DNA of 64,000 bases. Origin: JACVRW01 sp963746825 (GTDB lineage: Bacteria; Actinomycetota; Thermoleophilia; Solirubrobacterales; Thermoleophilaceae). The stretch covers positions 1 through 64,000 of the forward strand of contig CAVVCU010000008.1 in NCBI GenBank assembly GCA_963746825.1. The letters run 5' to 3'. A program made the position numbers and the translations under genes. Numbering within the stretch: the stretch's first letter is position 1; each line of letters starts with the position of its first letter. A model generated the notes under the pieces. It did not search any database. It had not been told where the DNA came from and saw nothing but the letters and a program-made list of their open reading frames with translations. Of the stretch, positions 29,056 through 37,215 are shown in pieces.

Positions 29056-29688
29056 CTAGGAGAAGCGCAACTCCACGCCGCCCAGGCCGCCGATCTCCAG
29101 GCGCACCACGTCTCCCGGCTCGGCCGGGTGGGGCGGGGCCAGCACGCCGGTGATGATCCTCTGCCCGGGCTGAAGCTCCTCGCCGGCGTCTCTCAGGCGC
29201 CCGGCCACCACGCCCACCATCTCCTCGAGGCGGGCGCCCGTCTCCTGGGCGGCGATCTCGTGCTGCTCCTCGCCGTTCACGAGGATGCGCGCCGCGCCCG
29301 GACTGGCGGTCTCGGTCCTGGGGCCGAAGGCGACGGCGCGGTGGAAGATGTTCCCGGCGAGGATCGTCTCGACGTCCTGGGAGAGGTCGGGCGGATCGGC
29401 CAGCTCCAGGGCGGGCATCAGCGCGACGATCGAGCGGGCGTCATCGCCCAGCTCGACCGCGACCTCGGATTCCACCACCACGTTGCCGTCGTCGGCCAGC
29501 GACCAGGTCGAGCCGTCCTCGATCAGGCTGTTGCCGGTGAGATAGCCGGCCAGCGGGCGGTCGATGCCGAGCTTCTCCTGCATCGCCGACACGTTGAAGC
29601 CGATCTTCCAGCCGACGGGCGCGGCGCCCTGGGCCACGATCTCCCGGCGGCGGGTGAGCAGGGCTGCGGTTCCTCGCTCGACGGTCAC
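29056..29688 (-). CDS. 2-keto-4-pentenoate hydratase/FAH-family protein
   Basis: This is a 210-residue protein of the fumarylacetoacetate hydrolase superfamily. 'PVGWKIGFNVSAMQEKLGID' is the early hydratase signature. 'VESEVAVELGDDA' provides metal-ligand glutamates, and 'QRIITGVLAPPHPAEPGDVV' replaces the usual C-terminal 'TGS' block. At 210 residues it is slightly shorter than MhpD (about 260). It is in one operon with the aldehyde dehydrogenase, 9 bases apart. A role in handling 2-oxo acids is likely, but the substrate is unknown. It is divergent from the thioesterase gene. Confidence 0.72.
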   Translation of the reverse strand: MTVERGTAALLTRRREIVAQGAAPVGWKIGFNVSAMQEKLGIDRPLAGYLTGNSLIEDGSTWSLADDGNVVVESEVAVELGDDARSIVALMPALELADPPDLSQDVETILAGNIFHRAVAFGPRTETASPGAARILVNGEEQHEIAAQETGARLEEMVGVVAGRLRDAGEELQPGQRIITGVLAPPHPAEPGDVVRLEIGGLGGVELRFS

Positions 29689-29713
29689 GACGGGCAGGCT
29701 ACCGTCCCCGCTC

Positions 29714-30478
29714 TTGAACGAGAGCTTCTACCGGCTGGAGGACGAGCACCTGGTGCCCACGGTGCTGACGCGCGGCCCCTGGGACCCCGACGCCCAGCAC
29801 GCGGGCCCGCCCTCGGCGCTGCTCGCCCGCGCCGTCGAGGCCTGTGAGCCGCGCGAGGAGCTGCAGATCGGCCGGGTGACCGTGGAGATACTGGGCCCGG
29901 TGCCGCTCCAGCCGCTGCGGCTGAGCGCCGAGGTGGTGCGCCCGGGGCGAAGCGTGGAGCTGCTGGAGGCCGCTCTGTGCGGGCCGGACGGGCCGGTGAT
30001 GCGCGCTCGGGCCTGGCGCATCGAGACGGGCCCGCCCGCCGAGCCGGCCGACGTGCCACCCGCCGGCCCGGCGTACGGGGAAGAGCGCCCGTTCTTCGAG
30101 ACCGGGCAGGAGGTCGGCTACCACACCGCAATGGAGTACCGGTTCATCCACGGAGGCTTCCTCGAGCCGGGGCCCGCGACGGTCTGGATGCGCATGAGGG
30201 TCCCGCTGGTGGAGGGCGAGGAGCCCACGCCGCTCCAGCGCGTGATGGTCGCCGCCGACTCCGGCAACGGCGTGAGCACGGCGCTCGACTGGCGCGAGCA
30301 TCTCTTCATCAACACCGATCTGAGCGTGCACCTCCACCGCCTGCCCACGACGGAATGGGTCTGCCTCGAGGCGCGGACACTGATCGGCTCGCTGGGCATG
30401 GCCGATACCGAGCTGTGGGATGAGCGGGGCCGGATCGGGCGGGCGGTTCAGACTCTGCTGGTCAGGCCCCGGACCTGA
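29714..30478 (+). CDS. Acyl-CoA thioesterase-like double-hotdog protein
   Basis: This is a 254-residue protein with two hotdog halves. The first ('WDPDAQHAGPPSALLARAVE') resembles the TesB/4HBT_3 N-terminal fold, and the second starts near 'AMEYRFIHGGFLEPGPATVW' with 'NTDLSVHLHRLPTTEWVCLE'. Such proteins hydrolyse medium or long acyl-CoA. The TTG at 29714 fits the start of homology (NESFYRLEDEHLVPT); an ATG at 29564 would overlap the divergent gene by 125 bases. Its last 31 bases overlap the convergent LysR gene. Confidence 0.72.
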   Translation: MNESFYRLEDEHLVPTVLTRGPWDPDAQHAGPPSALLARAVEACEPREELQIGRVTVEILGPVPLQPLRLSAEVVRPGRSVELLEAALCGPDGPVMRARAWRIETGPPAEPADVPPAGPAYGEERPFFETGQEVGYHTAMEYRFIHGGFLEPGPATVWMRMRVPLVEGEEPTPLQRVMVAADSGNGVSTALDWREHLFINTDLSVHLHRLPTTEWVCLEARTLIGSLGMADTELWDERGRIGRAVQTLLVRPRT

Positions 30479-31350
30479 TCGACGAAGGCTGAGACTGCGG
30501 GGCGCTCGGCGCTCGAACGGCGTACGGCCAGGAATAGCGCACGCTTGAGGCCGCCGCTTGCGACCGGGCGCAGGGCGAGGCCGGCGCCTTCGCCGGCGCC
30601 GCCGAGGGACGGCACGAGCGCCACCGCCAGCCCGTGGCGAGCGAGCTCAAGCAGCGTGCCAAGGTCGCTTACGCGGTGCCCGACCTGGGGCTCGAAACCC
30701 GCGACGCGACAGGCGCTCTCGATCATCGTGGTGTAAGCCGTGCCGGTCCACGGCGTGGCCCAGACTTCGTCGGCCAGGTCGGCCAGGTTCACGGCTGCAG
30801 ACGTCGCGGCGAGACCGTGGTCGGAGGGCAGAGCCACCAGGAGTTCATCCTCACCCAGTTCGTGGCGAGTGCTTCGGGAATCTCGCGGGCGGGGAGCATG
30901 CTCGTACTCTTCGGCCACCACCGCGTCCAGCTCGCCCGACGCGAGCAGGGGCAGAGCCGTTTCCGCCTCCAGGTCGCGCAGCTCACAGGAGAGGGCGGGA
31001 AAGCGTGCGGCAAGCTTGGCGAATGCAGGCACGACGAGCGCTCTTGCGGCTGTTTGGAAGGCCGCCACGCGCAGGCGCCCGGCCGGCACTGCCGAGGTCT
31101 CCAGGGCTGCTTCGGCCGCCTCGATGCGCTCGAGTACGCCCCGAGCGTGACCGGCCAGCACCCGGCCTGCGTCGGTAAGCAGCACGCCGCGGCCGGCGCG
31201 CTCGGACAGCACGTGGCCTGTCTCTGCCTCCAGCCGGGTGAGCTGCTGCGAGACGGCGGAGGGCGTGAAGTCGAGAGCGTCGGCCACGGCGGTAACGCTC
31301 CCCCGCTCCTCGAGCTCGACCAACAGGCGTAAGCGTCCAGAGTTCAGCAT
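30448..31350 (-). CDS. LysR-family transcriptional regulator (LysG/ArgP-like position)
   Basis: This is a 300-residue LysR-type regulator with the N-terminal helix-turn-helix 'GSVTAVADALDFTPSAVSQQ' (about residues 17-36) and a two-lobe effector domain. The divergent neighbour is a LysE/RhtB exporter, the classical lysG-lysE arrangement in which the regulator activates export when an amino acid accumulates. That role is inferred from position. Its 3' end overlaps the thioesterase gene by 31 bases. Confidence 0.85.
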   Translation of the reverse strand: MLNSGRLRLLVELEERGSVTAVADALDFTPSAVSQQLTRLEAETGHVLSERAGRGVLLTDAGRVLAGHARGVLERIEAAEAALETSAVPAGRLRVAAFQTAARALVVPAFAKLAARFPALSCELRDLEAETALPLLASGELDAVVAEEYEHAPRPRDSRSTRHELGEDELLVALPSDHGLAATSAAVNLADLADEVWATPWTGTAYTTMIESACRVAGFEPQVGHRVSDLGTLLELARHGLAVALVPSLGGAGEGAGLALRPVASGGLKRALFLAVRRSSAERPAVSAFVDQVRGLTSRV

Positions 31351-31370
31351 TCAGTGATGCTAAACCAAAG

Positions 31371-31389
31371 CCAGTAGATATACGACTGG
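31371..31389. promoter_or_regulatory. Candidate LysR-type operator between lysR and lysE
   Basis: CCAGT-N9-ACTGG is a perfect 5-base inverted repeat in the 72-base divergent gap. It is flanked by two CTAAA direct repeats and is AT-richer than the genes. LysR proteins bind interrupted dyads of this size near divergent promoters. Short arms keep the confidence modest. Confidence 0.4.
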
Positions 31390-31422
31390 ATCTAAAACAG
31401 TGCGCGCGGCAGGATGGCGCCC

Positions 31423-32043
31423 ATGGCTTCTTATCTCGCTTTCGTCGGAATGGCCGCGGGCGCCGTGCTCATGCCGGGGCCCGACATGCTGGTCGTCGTC
31501 CGCACCGCCATAACCAGCGGGGCGCGCGCCGGCGCCTGGGCGGCCGCCGGGTCTGCTGCCGGCAACCTGGTGTGGGGCGCGGCCACGGTGCTTGGAGCGA
31601 CCGCCGTGCTCACCATGTCCGCCACCGCATTCAGCGTCCTCAAGCTCGCGGGGGCCGCCTATCTCTGCTGGCTCGGGCTGCAGGCGCTGCACGCCGCCCG
31701 ACGCGGCGAGCTCTTGGCCGAGGACGATGACCGCGCCCAGCCGCTCGGACGAGGCCGCGCCTTCCGTCGCGGGTTGGCCAGCGACCTCGCCAACGTGAAG
31801 GTGGGGCTCTTCTGGACCGCCCTGGTGCCGCAGTTCATGCCCCAAGGTGGTGGGGTGGCGCTGCCCGCGGCGATGGTGGTGACCATGGCCGCGCTGGCCT
31901 TTGCGGGGCTCGCGGGGTTCGCGCTCGTGGCCGGCCGGCTGCGCGCGGCGCTCGCGCGGCCGCGAGTGTCGCGGGCGCTCAACGGCGCGGTCGGCGGCCT
32001 GCTTGTCGGGCTGGCGGCCAAGCTCGCCACCGCCGCTCGTTGA
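31423..32043 (+). CDS. LysE/RhtB-family amino-acid exporter
   Basis: This is a 206-residue membrane protein with about six hydrophobic spans. The N-terminal 'GAVLMPGPDMLVVVRTAITSG' is the family signature (the PGP motif in span 1), followed by 'SAAGNLVWGAATVLG', 'LAGAAYLCWLGLQAL' and 'FRRGLASDLANVKVGLFWTA'. The family exports amino acids such as lysine, arginine, threonine or homoserine lactone. I choose the second ATG (31423) because it starts at the hydrophobic segment; an ATG at 31414 would add three residues. It is likely controlled by the divergent LysR gene. Confidence 0.88.
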   Translation: MASYLAFVGMAAGAVLMPGPDMLVVVRTAITSGARAGAWAAAGSAAGNLVWGAATVLGATAVLTMSATAFSVLKLAGAAYLCWLGLQALHAARRGELLAEDDDRAQPLGRGRAFRRGLASDLANVKVGLFWTALVPQFMPQGGGVALPAAMVVTMAALAFAGLAGFALVAGRLRAALARPRVSRALNGAVGGLLVGLAAKLATAAR

Positions 32044-32076
32044 CGGCTGCGCCCCGGTTGGAGGGATACTCCTCCG

Positions 32077-32922
32077 ATGGCCGATATCTCCAAGGCAGTG
32101 CTGATCACCGGCTGTTCCACCGGCATCGGGCGGGCCACCGCTGAGCGTCTGGCGCGCTCGGGCCACACGGTCTACGCCACCGCCCGCCGGCCGGAGGCGA
32201 TCGATGACCTGAAGGCCGTCGGCTGCCGGACGCTCGCCCTCGACGTGAACGACGAGGCCTCGATGAGCGCGGCGGTGAGCGCGGTGGAGGAGGCCGAGGG
32301 TGCGGTCGGGGCGCTGGTCAACAACGCCGGCTACAGCCAGAGCGGCGCTCTGGAGACGCTCTCCCTCGACGATGTCCGCCGCCAGTTCGAGACCAACGTG
32401 TTCGGGCTGCTGCGGATGTGCCAGCTGGTGCTCCCCGGCATGCGCGGCCAGGGCGGGGGACGGATCGTCAACGTCGGCTCGATGGGCGGCAAGCTCACCT
32501 TCCCGGGGGGCGGCATCTATCACGCCACCAAGTACGCCGTGGAGGCGATCTCCGACGCCATGCGCTTCGAGGTCGCGGGCTTCGGCGTCCAGGTGGCCCT
32601 GATCGAGCCCGGGCTCATCAAGACCAACTTCGCCGAGACCGCCGTGGGCTCGGTGTCTCACGAGGACGGCCCCTACGCCGAGTTCAACACCGCCGTCTCC
32701 GCGTCCACGGCGAGCGCGTACGAGGGTCCGATGGGCAAGCTCGGCGGCGGCCCCGACGCGGTGGCCAAGGCCATCGAGAAGGCCCTGACCGCCGACCGGC
32801 CAAAGGCGCGCTACCCGGTCACCGCCTCGGCTCGCATCCTCATGACTCAGCGCAAGCTGATGCCCGACCGCGCCTGGGATGCCATGGTGGGCACCTCATT
32901 TCCGCGGCCGGGGCGCAGCTAG
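32077..32922 (+). CDS. Short-chain dehydrogenase/reductase
   Basis: This is a 281-residue classical SDR. Cofactor motif 'VLITGCSTGIGRATAERLAR', 'LVNNAGYSQSGAL' and catalytic Y-H-A-T-K in 'GGGIYHATKYAVEAISDAMR' are present, with the serine in 'IVNVGSMGGKLTFPG'. The Arg after 'ATA' (YATARRPE) suggests an NADPH preference. The C-terminal part resembles retinol- or 17-beta-hydroxysteroid-type SDRs. It lies 33 bases after lysE on the same strand and 19 bases before the SCP2 gene; the steroid or lipid substrate is a guess. Confidence 0.88.
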   Translation: MADISKAVLITGCSTGIGRATAERLARSGHTVYATARRPEAIDDLKAVGCRTLALDVNDEASMSAAVSAVEEAEGAVGALVNNAGYSQSGALETLSLDDVRRQFETNVFGLLRMCQLVLPGMRGQGGGRIVNVGSMGGKLTFPGGGIYHATKYAVEAISDAMRFEVAGFGVQVALIEPGLIKTNFAETAVGSVSHEDGPYAEFNTAVSASTASAYEGPMGKLGGGPDAVAKAIEKALTADRPKARYPVTASARILMTQRKLMPDRAWDAMVGTSFPRPGRS

Positions 32923-32941
32923 CGGTCACTAGGATCTCCGC

Positions 32942-33361
32942 GTGCCCTACTTCAAGGATGCGGACGAGGTCTACGCCTACATCGGCAAGCTCTTTCAGGA
33001 TCTGGCCGATGACGAGGAGCTCGCCGCCAAGTTCGGCAAGGCCAACACGATCGTCCAGTACCAGTACCGCCAGCCGGAGTCGCAGATCACCGTCAAGCTG
33101 CTCGACGGCGAGGAGGGCCAGGTCGACTGCGGCCAGACGGCGATGGAGCCCGAGGTCGTGATGACGATGGACGCCGATACCGCCCATCGCTTCTGGCTGG
33201 GCAAGGTCAATGTGACCGTGGCGCTGGCCCGGGGACAGATGAAGGCCAGGGGGCCGGTGGCCAAGATCCTCAAGCTCGTGCCGCTCGTCAAGCCGGTGTT
33301 TCCGCGCTACCGCCTCCTGCTCGAGCAGAACGGGCGCCAGGACCTCCTGCAGGCCCAGTGA
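32942..33361 (+). CDS. SCP2 sterol-carrier-domain protein
   Basis: This is a 139-residue single-domain SCP2-like protein: 'YQYRQPESQITVKLLDGEEG', 'EPEVVMTMDADTAHRFWLGK' and 'NVTVALARGQMKARGPVAKI' follow the fold order, with a hydrophobic tunnel expected for fatty acyl or sterol ligands. The start is GTG. The stop overlaps the Fe-alcohol dehydrogenase start (GTGA), and it is 19 bases after the SDR, so SDR-SCP2-ADH look like one transcript dealing with a lipophilic alcohol or ketone. Confidence 0.85.
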   Translation: MPYFKDADEVYAYIGKLFQDLADDEELAAKFGKANTIVQYQYRQPESQITVKLLDGEEGQVDCGQTAMEPEVVMTMDADTAHRFWLGKVNVTVALARGQMKARGPVAKILKLVPLVKPVFPRYRLLLEQNGRQDLLQAQ

Positions 33362-34572
33362 CGGACGCCGGGTCCGCGCTGGACCGCGCGCCGCTGCGCG
33401 GCTTCAAGGACTTCTACCAGTACGCCTCGACCACCCGGGTGATCGCGGGCCGCGACCTCCTCGAGTCCACCGGCTTCGAGTTCATGAAGGAGGGCGCGAG
33501 CCGGGTGTTCGTCGTCACCGACGAGATCATTCGCGCCACCGGCCTCGTGGACAGGGTCGAGGCGGGTGTGGCCGACGGCGGCCTGGAGGTGGCCGGCGTG
33601 TTCGACGACGTGCCCCAGGACTCGTCCACGGAGGTCTGCGAGCGCTGCGCCGCCGCGGCCCGGGAGGCGGGCGCGGACTCGTTCCTCGCCGTGGGCGGGG
33701 GCTCGGTGATGGACACGGCCAAGGTTGCTGACGCCGTGTTCACCCACGGCGGAAGCGCGCGCGAGCAGGAGGGCTTCTTCCTCATGCCGCGCGACGCCGA
33801 CGGCATGGGGCGCCCGCACGACGTCGCGCCGCTGGCCTGCATACCGACCACCGCGGGCACGGGCAGCGAGGTGTCCATGGCGGCGGTGATCAAGGACCAC
33901 GAGAACAAGGTCAAGCTGGAGATCGCCGACTTCCCGTTGTTCCCGCGGCTCGCCATCCTCGACCCCGAGACCACGCGCACGCTTCCCGCCTCGGTGGCGG
34001 CGGCCACGGGGATGGACGCCATGACACACGCGGTCGAGAGCTACGTATCGGTCGACTGGAGCGCCCACGGCGACGCCCGTGCGCTCCACGCCCTGCGCAT
34101 GATTCGCGACAACCTCGAGCGTGCCGTGGAGGGCGGGGAGGCGGATGAGGAGGCGCGCGGCAACATGCTGATCGCGGCCAACCTCGCGATCAGCCTGTCG
34201 CTGGGCTCGGTGCACGCCATGTCCCACCCGGCGGGGGCGCACTTCGGCGTGCCCCACGGGGTGGCCAACGCGATCCACCTGCCCCACGTGATCCGCCACA
34301 ACGCGGCCGGCGGCCCGGACATCGCCGACCGCTACCGCGACGTGGGCGAGATCTTCGACATCCACGAGCCCGAGATCGGCGAGGCTCTGGCCGAGCACAT
34401 CACCGAGCTGAGCCGCCGCCTCGGCCTGCCGACGCGGCTGTCGGAGGTCGGGGTTCCGGAGTCGGGCATCCCGGCCCTGGTCGAGGGGGCGATGGGCGAC
34501 GGCACGACGCTGCTGAACCCACGGGAGATGGGCGAAGAGGACTACGCCGAGCTCTACCGCCGGGCCCTGTAG
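33358..34572 (+). CDS. Iron-containing alcohol dehydrogenase
   Basis: This is a 404-residue group III alcohol dehydrogenase. 'FLAVGGGSVMDTAKVADAVF' is the NAD(P)-binding motif, 'CIPTTAGTGSEVSMAAVIKD' the family signature, and the iron ligands are Asp in 'GMDAMTHAVESYVS' and the histidines in 'VHAMSHPAGAHFGVPHGVAN'. The insertion before the signature (REQEGFFLMPRDADGMGRPH) is somewhat longer than in FucO-like enzymes. It is translationally coupled to the SCP2 gene. The substrate is not evident. Confidence 0.9.
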   Translation: MTDAGSALDRAPLRGFKDFYQYASTTRVIAGRDLLESTGFEFMKEGASRVFVVTDEIIRATGLVDRVEAGVADGGLEVAGVFDDVPQDSSTEVCERCAAAAREAGADSFLAVGGGSVMDTAKVADAVFTHGGSAREQEGFFLMPRDADGMGRPHDVAPLACIPTTAGTGSEVSMAAVIKDHENKVKLEIADFPLFPRLAILDPETTRTLPASVAAATGMDAMTHAVESYVSVDWSAHGDARALHALRMIRDNLERAVEGGEADEEARGNMLIAANLAISLSLGSVHAMSHPAGAHFGVPHGVANAIHLPHVIRHNAAGGPDIADRYRDVGEIFDIHEPEIGEALAEHITELSRRLGLPTRLSEVGVPESGIPALVEGAMGDGTTLLNPREMGEEDYAELYRRAL

Positions 34573-35537
34573 GCGCCGACCATCTGCTCGAGGGTCTGCC
34601 GGCCGGTGTGCTGCGGGCGCCAGCGCAGCAGCTTGCGCGCCCGCTCGGTTCTCATCAGCACGGGCTTGCGGAAAGAGTGCAGCCAGGCGGCCGAGTCGGG
34701 CACGAGCGGCAGCCGGGTGGCGATCTCCGCCGCTGCGCCCGCCGCCAGCTTCGGCACGGGCAGCGAGTACCAGCCCAGGGCCGCGGCGAGATCGGACATT
34801 CTGAGGGTGCCGCCGCCGGCGAGGTTGTAGGGGCCGGGCTCACCGACCCCCCGCACACCCGCCGCGAACGCGCGGGCCACATCCTGCTCGTGCACGAGCT
34901 GGAACGAGACACCGGGATCGGGCAGCACCGGCTTGATCAGCGGAAGGGCGCCCGCCAGCCGGATCACCGAGGGAATCTCCTGCACCAGTGTCTGCGCCTC
35001 CGGTCCGGCGACGATGCAGGGCCGGAAGGCATAGGCCACCGTGCTCGGGTGCTTGAGCAGCACCTGGCCGAGCGCGTCCTCGACCTCGGCCTTCTGCTGG
35101 GAGTACGGATGGTGAGGCGAGCCGCGGGGTGGCACCTCCTCGGTCAGCCAGTCGGGATTGTCGTCGTGGAAGCCGTACGCGGCCACGCTCGACGCGTAAC
35201 AGATTCGCTCGGCTCCGGCCTTGGCGGACTCCTCGAACACCCGTCGCGAGCCGGCCACGTTGAGCTCGCGGGTGGCGTCGCTTGCGCTCACGATGGCGAA
35301 GGCGAGGTGCACCACCACGTCCGCTCCCTTCACGAGCCCGCGGACGCTGCCGGCGTCGGTCACGTCGCCCTCGCGGTACTCGGTCTTGCGCCAGCCGCGC
35401 TCGCGCGGATCGAAGGGCCTGCGCGCCATGCCCACGATCTCCTTGACGGCGCGCGAGCGCTCGAGGGCGTCCACGATGGCCAGGCCCAGGTCGCCCGTCG
35501 GGCCGGTCACGGCCACCGTGAGGCCGGTTCTCGCCAT
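34554..35537 (-). CDS. NAD-dependent epimerase/dehydratase-family protein (extended SDR)
   Basis: This is a 327-residue extended short-chain dehydrogenase. The N-terminal 'VAVTGPTGDLGLAIVDALER' is the G-x-x-G-x-x-G cofactor motif, and the catalytic pair is Y-S-Q-Q-K in 'SPHHPYSQQKAEVEDALGQV', with 'CYASSVAAYG' before it. 'YNLAGGGTLRMSDLAAALGW' marks the substrate half. Relatives act on nucleotide sugars or on hydroxy ketones; this cannot be resolved. Its end overlaps the convergent ADH gene by 19 bases. Confidence 0.85.
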   Translation of the reverse strand: MARTGLTVAVTGPTGDLGLAIVDALERSRAVKEIVGMARRPFDPRERGWRKTEYREGDVTDAGSVRGLVKGADVVVHLAFAIVSASDATRELNVAGSRRVFEESAKAGAERICYASSVAAYGFHDDNPDWLTEEVPPRGSPHHPYSQQKAEVEDALGQVLLKHPSTVAYAFRPCIVAGPEAQTLVQEIPSVIRLAGALPLIKPVLPDPGVSFQLVHEQDVARAFAAGVRGVGEPGPYNLAGGGTLRMSDLAAALGWYSLPVPKLAAGAAAEIATRLPLVPDSAAWLHSFRKPVLMRTERARKLLRWRPQHTGRQTLEQMVGAYRARR

Positions 35538-35546
35538 GTGGGGGTT

Positions 35547-36341
35547 CTACCCGATGGGGCTCTTGAGCGAGCGGCGTCCGGCGCGGCCGGTCCGTGTGGT
35601 CTCGCAGCCGCTCAGGATGTCGATCGGGTCGGCGTCGACCGTGTCCTGGCCCTCGCCGCAGCGCACGCGATCGCGCCGGCCGTCGCGTGAGCGCACCTCG
35701 TCGTCGCCGAGGCCGGTGTCGATCGAGTCCGAGCCGCCCCCGCCGTTGACCTTGTCGCCAAAGGAGCCCGTGCGGATGCGATCGCGCCCCGCGCCCCCGT
35801 TGACCTCGATGGCGCCCCCGTCGGCGGTCACCTCGTCGGCACCCGGGCCGGCCACGATCGTCGCGTTGTCCTGGTCGGAGCTGATGCTGTCGGCCCCCGA
35901 CCCGGCGTCGACGAAGTCGCCTCCGAGGCTCGCGTAGATGCGGTCGGCCCCCGACCCGCCGAAGAGCTGGTCGGCACCCGCCTGCCCGAACATCGTGTCG
36001 GCGCCGGTGCCGCCCAGCGCCACGTCGGCGCCCGCGCCTGCGTAGACCACGTCGAAGCCGGCGCCGGCGTCGATGCGGTCGTCGCCCGTTCCGGCGATCA
36101 CGAGGTCGACACCGTCGCCGCCCTCGACGGAGTCGTTGCCGCCGCCGGCCTCGAGGTAGTCGCCCGAGGCGTCACCAGAGAGGCGGTCGTCGCCGCCCTC
36201 GCCGTAGATCTGATCCGCCGACGACGTGCCGGTGAGCCGATCGGGGGCATCGGTCCCCACCAGCGTGTCCGCGAACGCGATCGCGGCCGTGGCGGCAAGG
36301 GCCGCGAGTGTGGCGAGGATGAGGAAAGCGCTGCGTCTCAC
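35547..36341 (-). CDS. Secreted RTX-type calcium-binding repeat protein
   Basis: This is a 264-residue exported protein with a signal peptide (VRRSAFLILATLAALAATAA) and about ten glycine/aspartate nonapeptides such as GEGGDDRLSGD, GGGNDSVEGGD, GAGADVALGGTGAD and GGGGSDSIDTG, which form a calcium-bound beta-roll. No enzyme domain is visible, and the C-terminus has a cysteine pair (RVRCGEGQ…LSGCET). I use the GTG at 36341 because it starts directly at the signal peptide, with AAAGG upstream. Stand-alone RTX beta-rolls of this kind are frequent in Thermoleophilia-like genomes; the role is unknown. Confidence 0.78.
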   Translation of the reverse strand: MRRSAFLILATLAALAATAAIAFADTLVGTDAPDRLTGTSSADQIYGEGGDDRLSGDASGDYLEAGGGNDSVEGGDGVDLVIAGTGDDRIDAGAGFDVVYAGAGADVALGGTGADTMFGQAGADQLFGGSGADRIYASLGGDFVDAGSGADSISSDQDNATIVAGPGADEVTADGGAIEVNGGAGRDRIRTGSFGDKVNGGGGSDSIDTGLGDDEVRSRDGRRDRVRCGEGQDTVDADPIDILSGCETTRTGRAGRRSLKSPIG

Positions 36342-36379
36342 GCCTTTAGGAACAACGCGGGAGCCTCCTGGTTGCGGGG

Positions 36380-36997
36380 TCACTCGTCGAAACCGGGCTC
36401 GCCGGGCATGATCACGTCGGCCGCGCCGTCGCGCATCACGACCCTGGGCTGCACGGGCACGAGCTCGCGGTTTCGCGCGGTGTCGAGCGCGGCCTGCACC
36501 GAGTCGAAGGTGACCAGGGCCTCCAGGTGCTTGATCGTCGGGAACACCAGCATCAGCTCGTCACGCCCGTGGGCCTCGAGCGCGGCGGCGGGACGCAGCC
36601 AGCGGGCATCGACGCATTCGCTGCCGTCCGGCGCGGCCTGGGCACCGGGCGGAGCCTCCGCCACGAAGAAATGGGTGTCGAAGCGGATCTTCACCTCCTC
36701 GGGGGTGATCCAGCGCGACCAGGGCACGAGCTCGATGGAGGCCGGCAGGGCGATTCCCGCCTCCTCCTCGAGCTCCCGCACCGCGGCGGCGGCGAGGTCG
36801 GCGTCATCCCCGTGGAGCGCGCCGCCCGGGAACACCCAGGCCCCGCCCATGAAACGCTGCTCGGGGTTGCGCTGCACGAGCAGCACCTCCGGCCCGGCCG
36901 GTCCGTCGCGCAACAGGACCAGCGTGGCCGCCTCACGCGGCGTGGTGACCTCGCCGTCGTTCAGCTCCTCACCGGGCGGTGGCCGGTCGACCTTCAC
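36380..36997 (-). CDS. NUDIX hydrolase
   Basis: This is a 205-residue NUDIX-fold protein. After 'EAATLVLLRDGPAGPEVLLV' comes the box 'GGALHGDDADLAAAAVRELE' followed by EEAGI, which keeps the R-E-L-E-E-E-A-G core but has aspartate where the first glutamate of the box is usual. The arrangement 'RFMGGAWVFPGG' and the longer C-terminus resemble NUDT19-like CoA or nucleotide diphosphatases. It is divergent from rubredoxin, with 24 bases between the starts. Confidence 0.82.
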   Translation of the reverse strand: MKVDRPPPGEELNDGEVTTPREAATLVLLRDGPAGPEVLLVQRNPEQRFMGGAWVFPGGALHGDDADLAAAAVRELEEEAGIALPASIELVPWSRWITPEEVKIRFDTHFFVAEAPPGAQAAPDGSECVDARWLRPAAALEAHGRDELMLVFPTIKHLEALVTFDSVQAALDTARNRELVPVQPRVVMRDGAADVIMPGEPGFDE

Positions 36998-37021
36998 GCG
37001 CCGCTACTCTATGCGCCCTTC

Positions 37022-37204
37022 ATGAGCGAGACAGTGACCACTCAGCAGTGGATCTGCACGTCCTGCGGTTTCATCTACGACCCCGCGGAGGGCGATCCCG
37101 ACGGCGGCATCCCGTCCGGCACCGCATTCGAGGACATCCCGGACGACTGGTTCTGCCCGGTGTGCGGCGCCCGCAAGAAGGACTTCGAGAAGTACGAGGG
37201 CTAG
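37022..37204 (+). CDS. Rubredoxin
   Basis: This is a 60-residue one-iron electron carrier with both cysteine knuckles, C12-T-S-C15-G and C45-P-V-C48-G, and the usual 'YDPAEGDPDGGIPSGTAFED' between them. Rubredoxins give electrons to alkane hydroxylases, oxygen or peroxide reductases. No obvious partner such as AlkB or rubredoxin reductase is adjacent, so the partner is elsewhere. The start is the ATG at 37022; the gap of 24 bases to the divergent NUDIX gene must contain both starts and promoters. Confidence 0.93.
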   Translation: MSETVTTQQWICTSCGFIYDPAEGDPDGGIPSGTAFEDIPDDWFCPVCGARKKDFEKYEG

Positions 37205-37215
37205 TCGCCCGTCGC

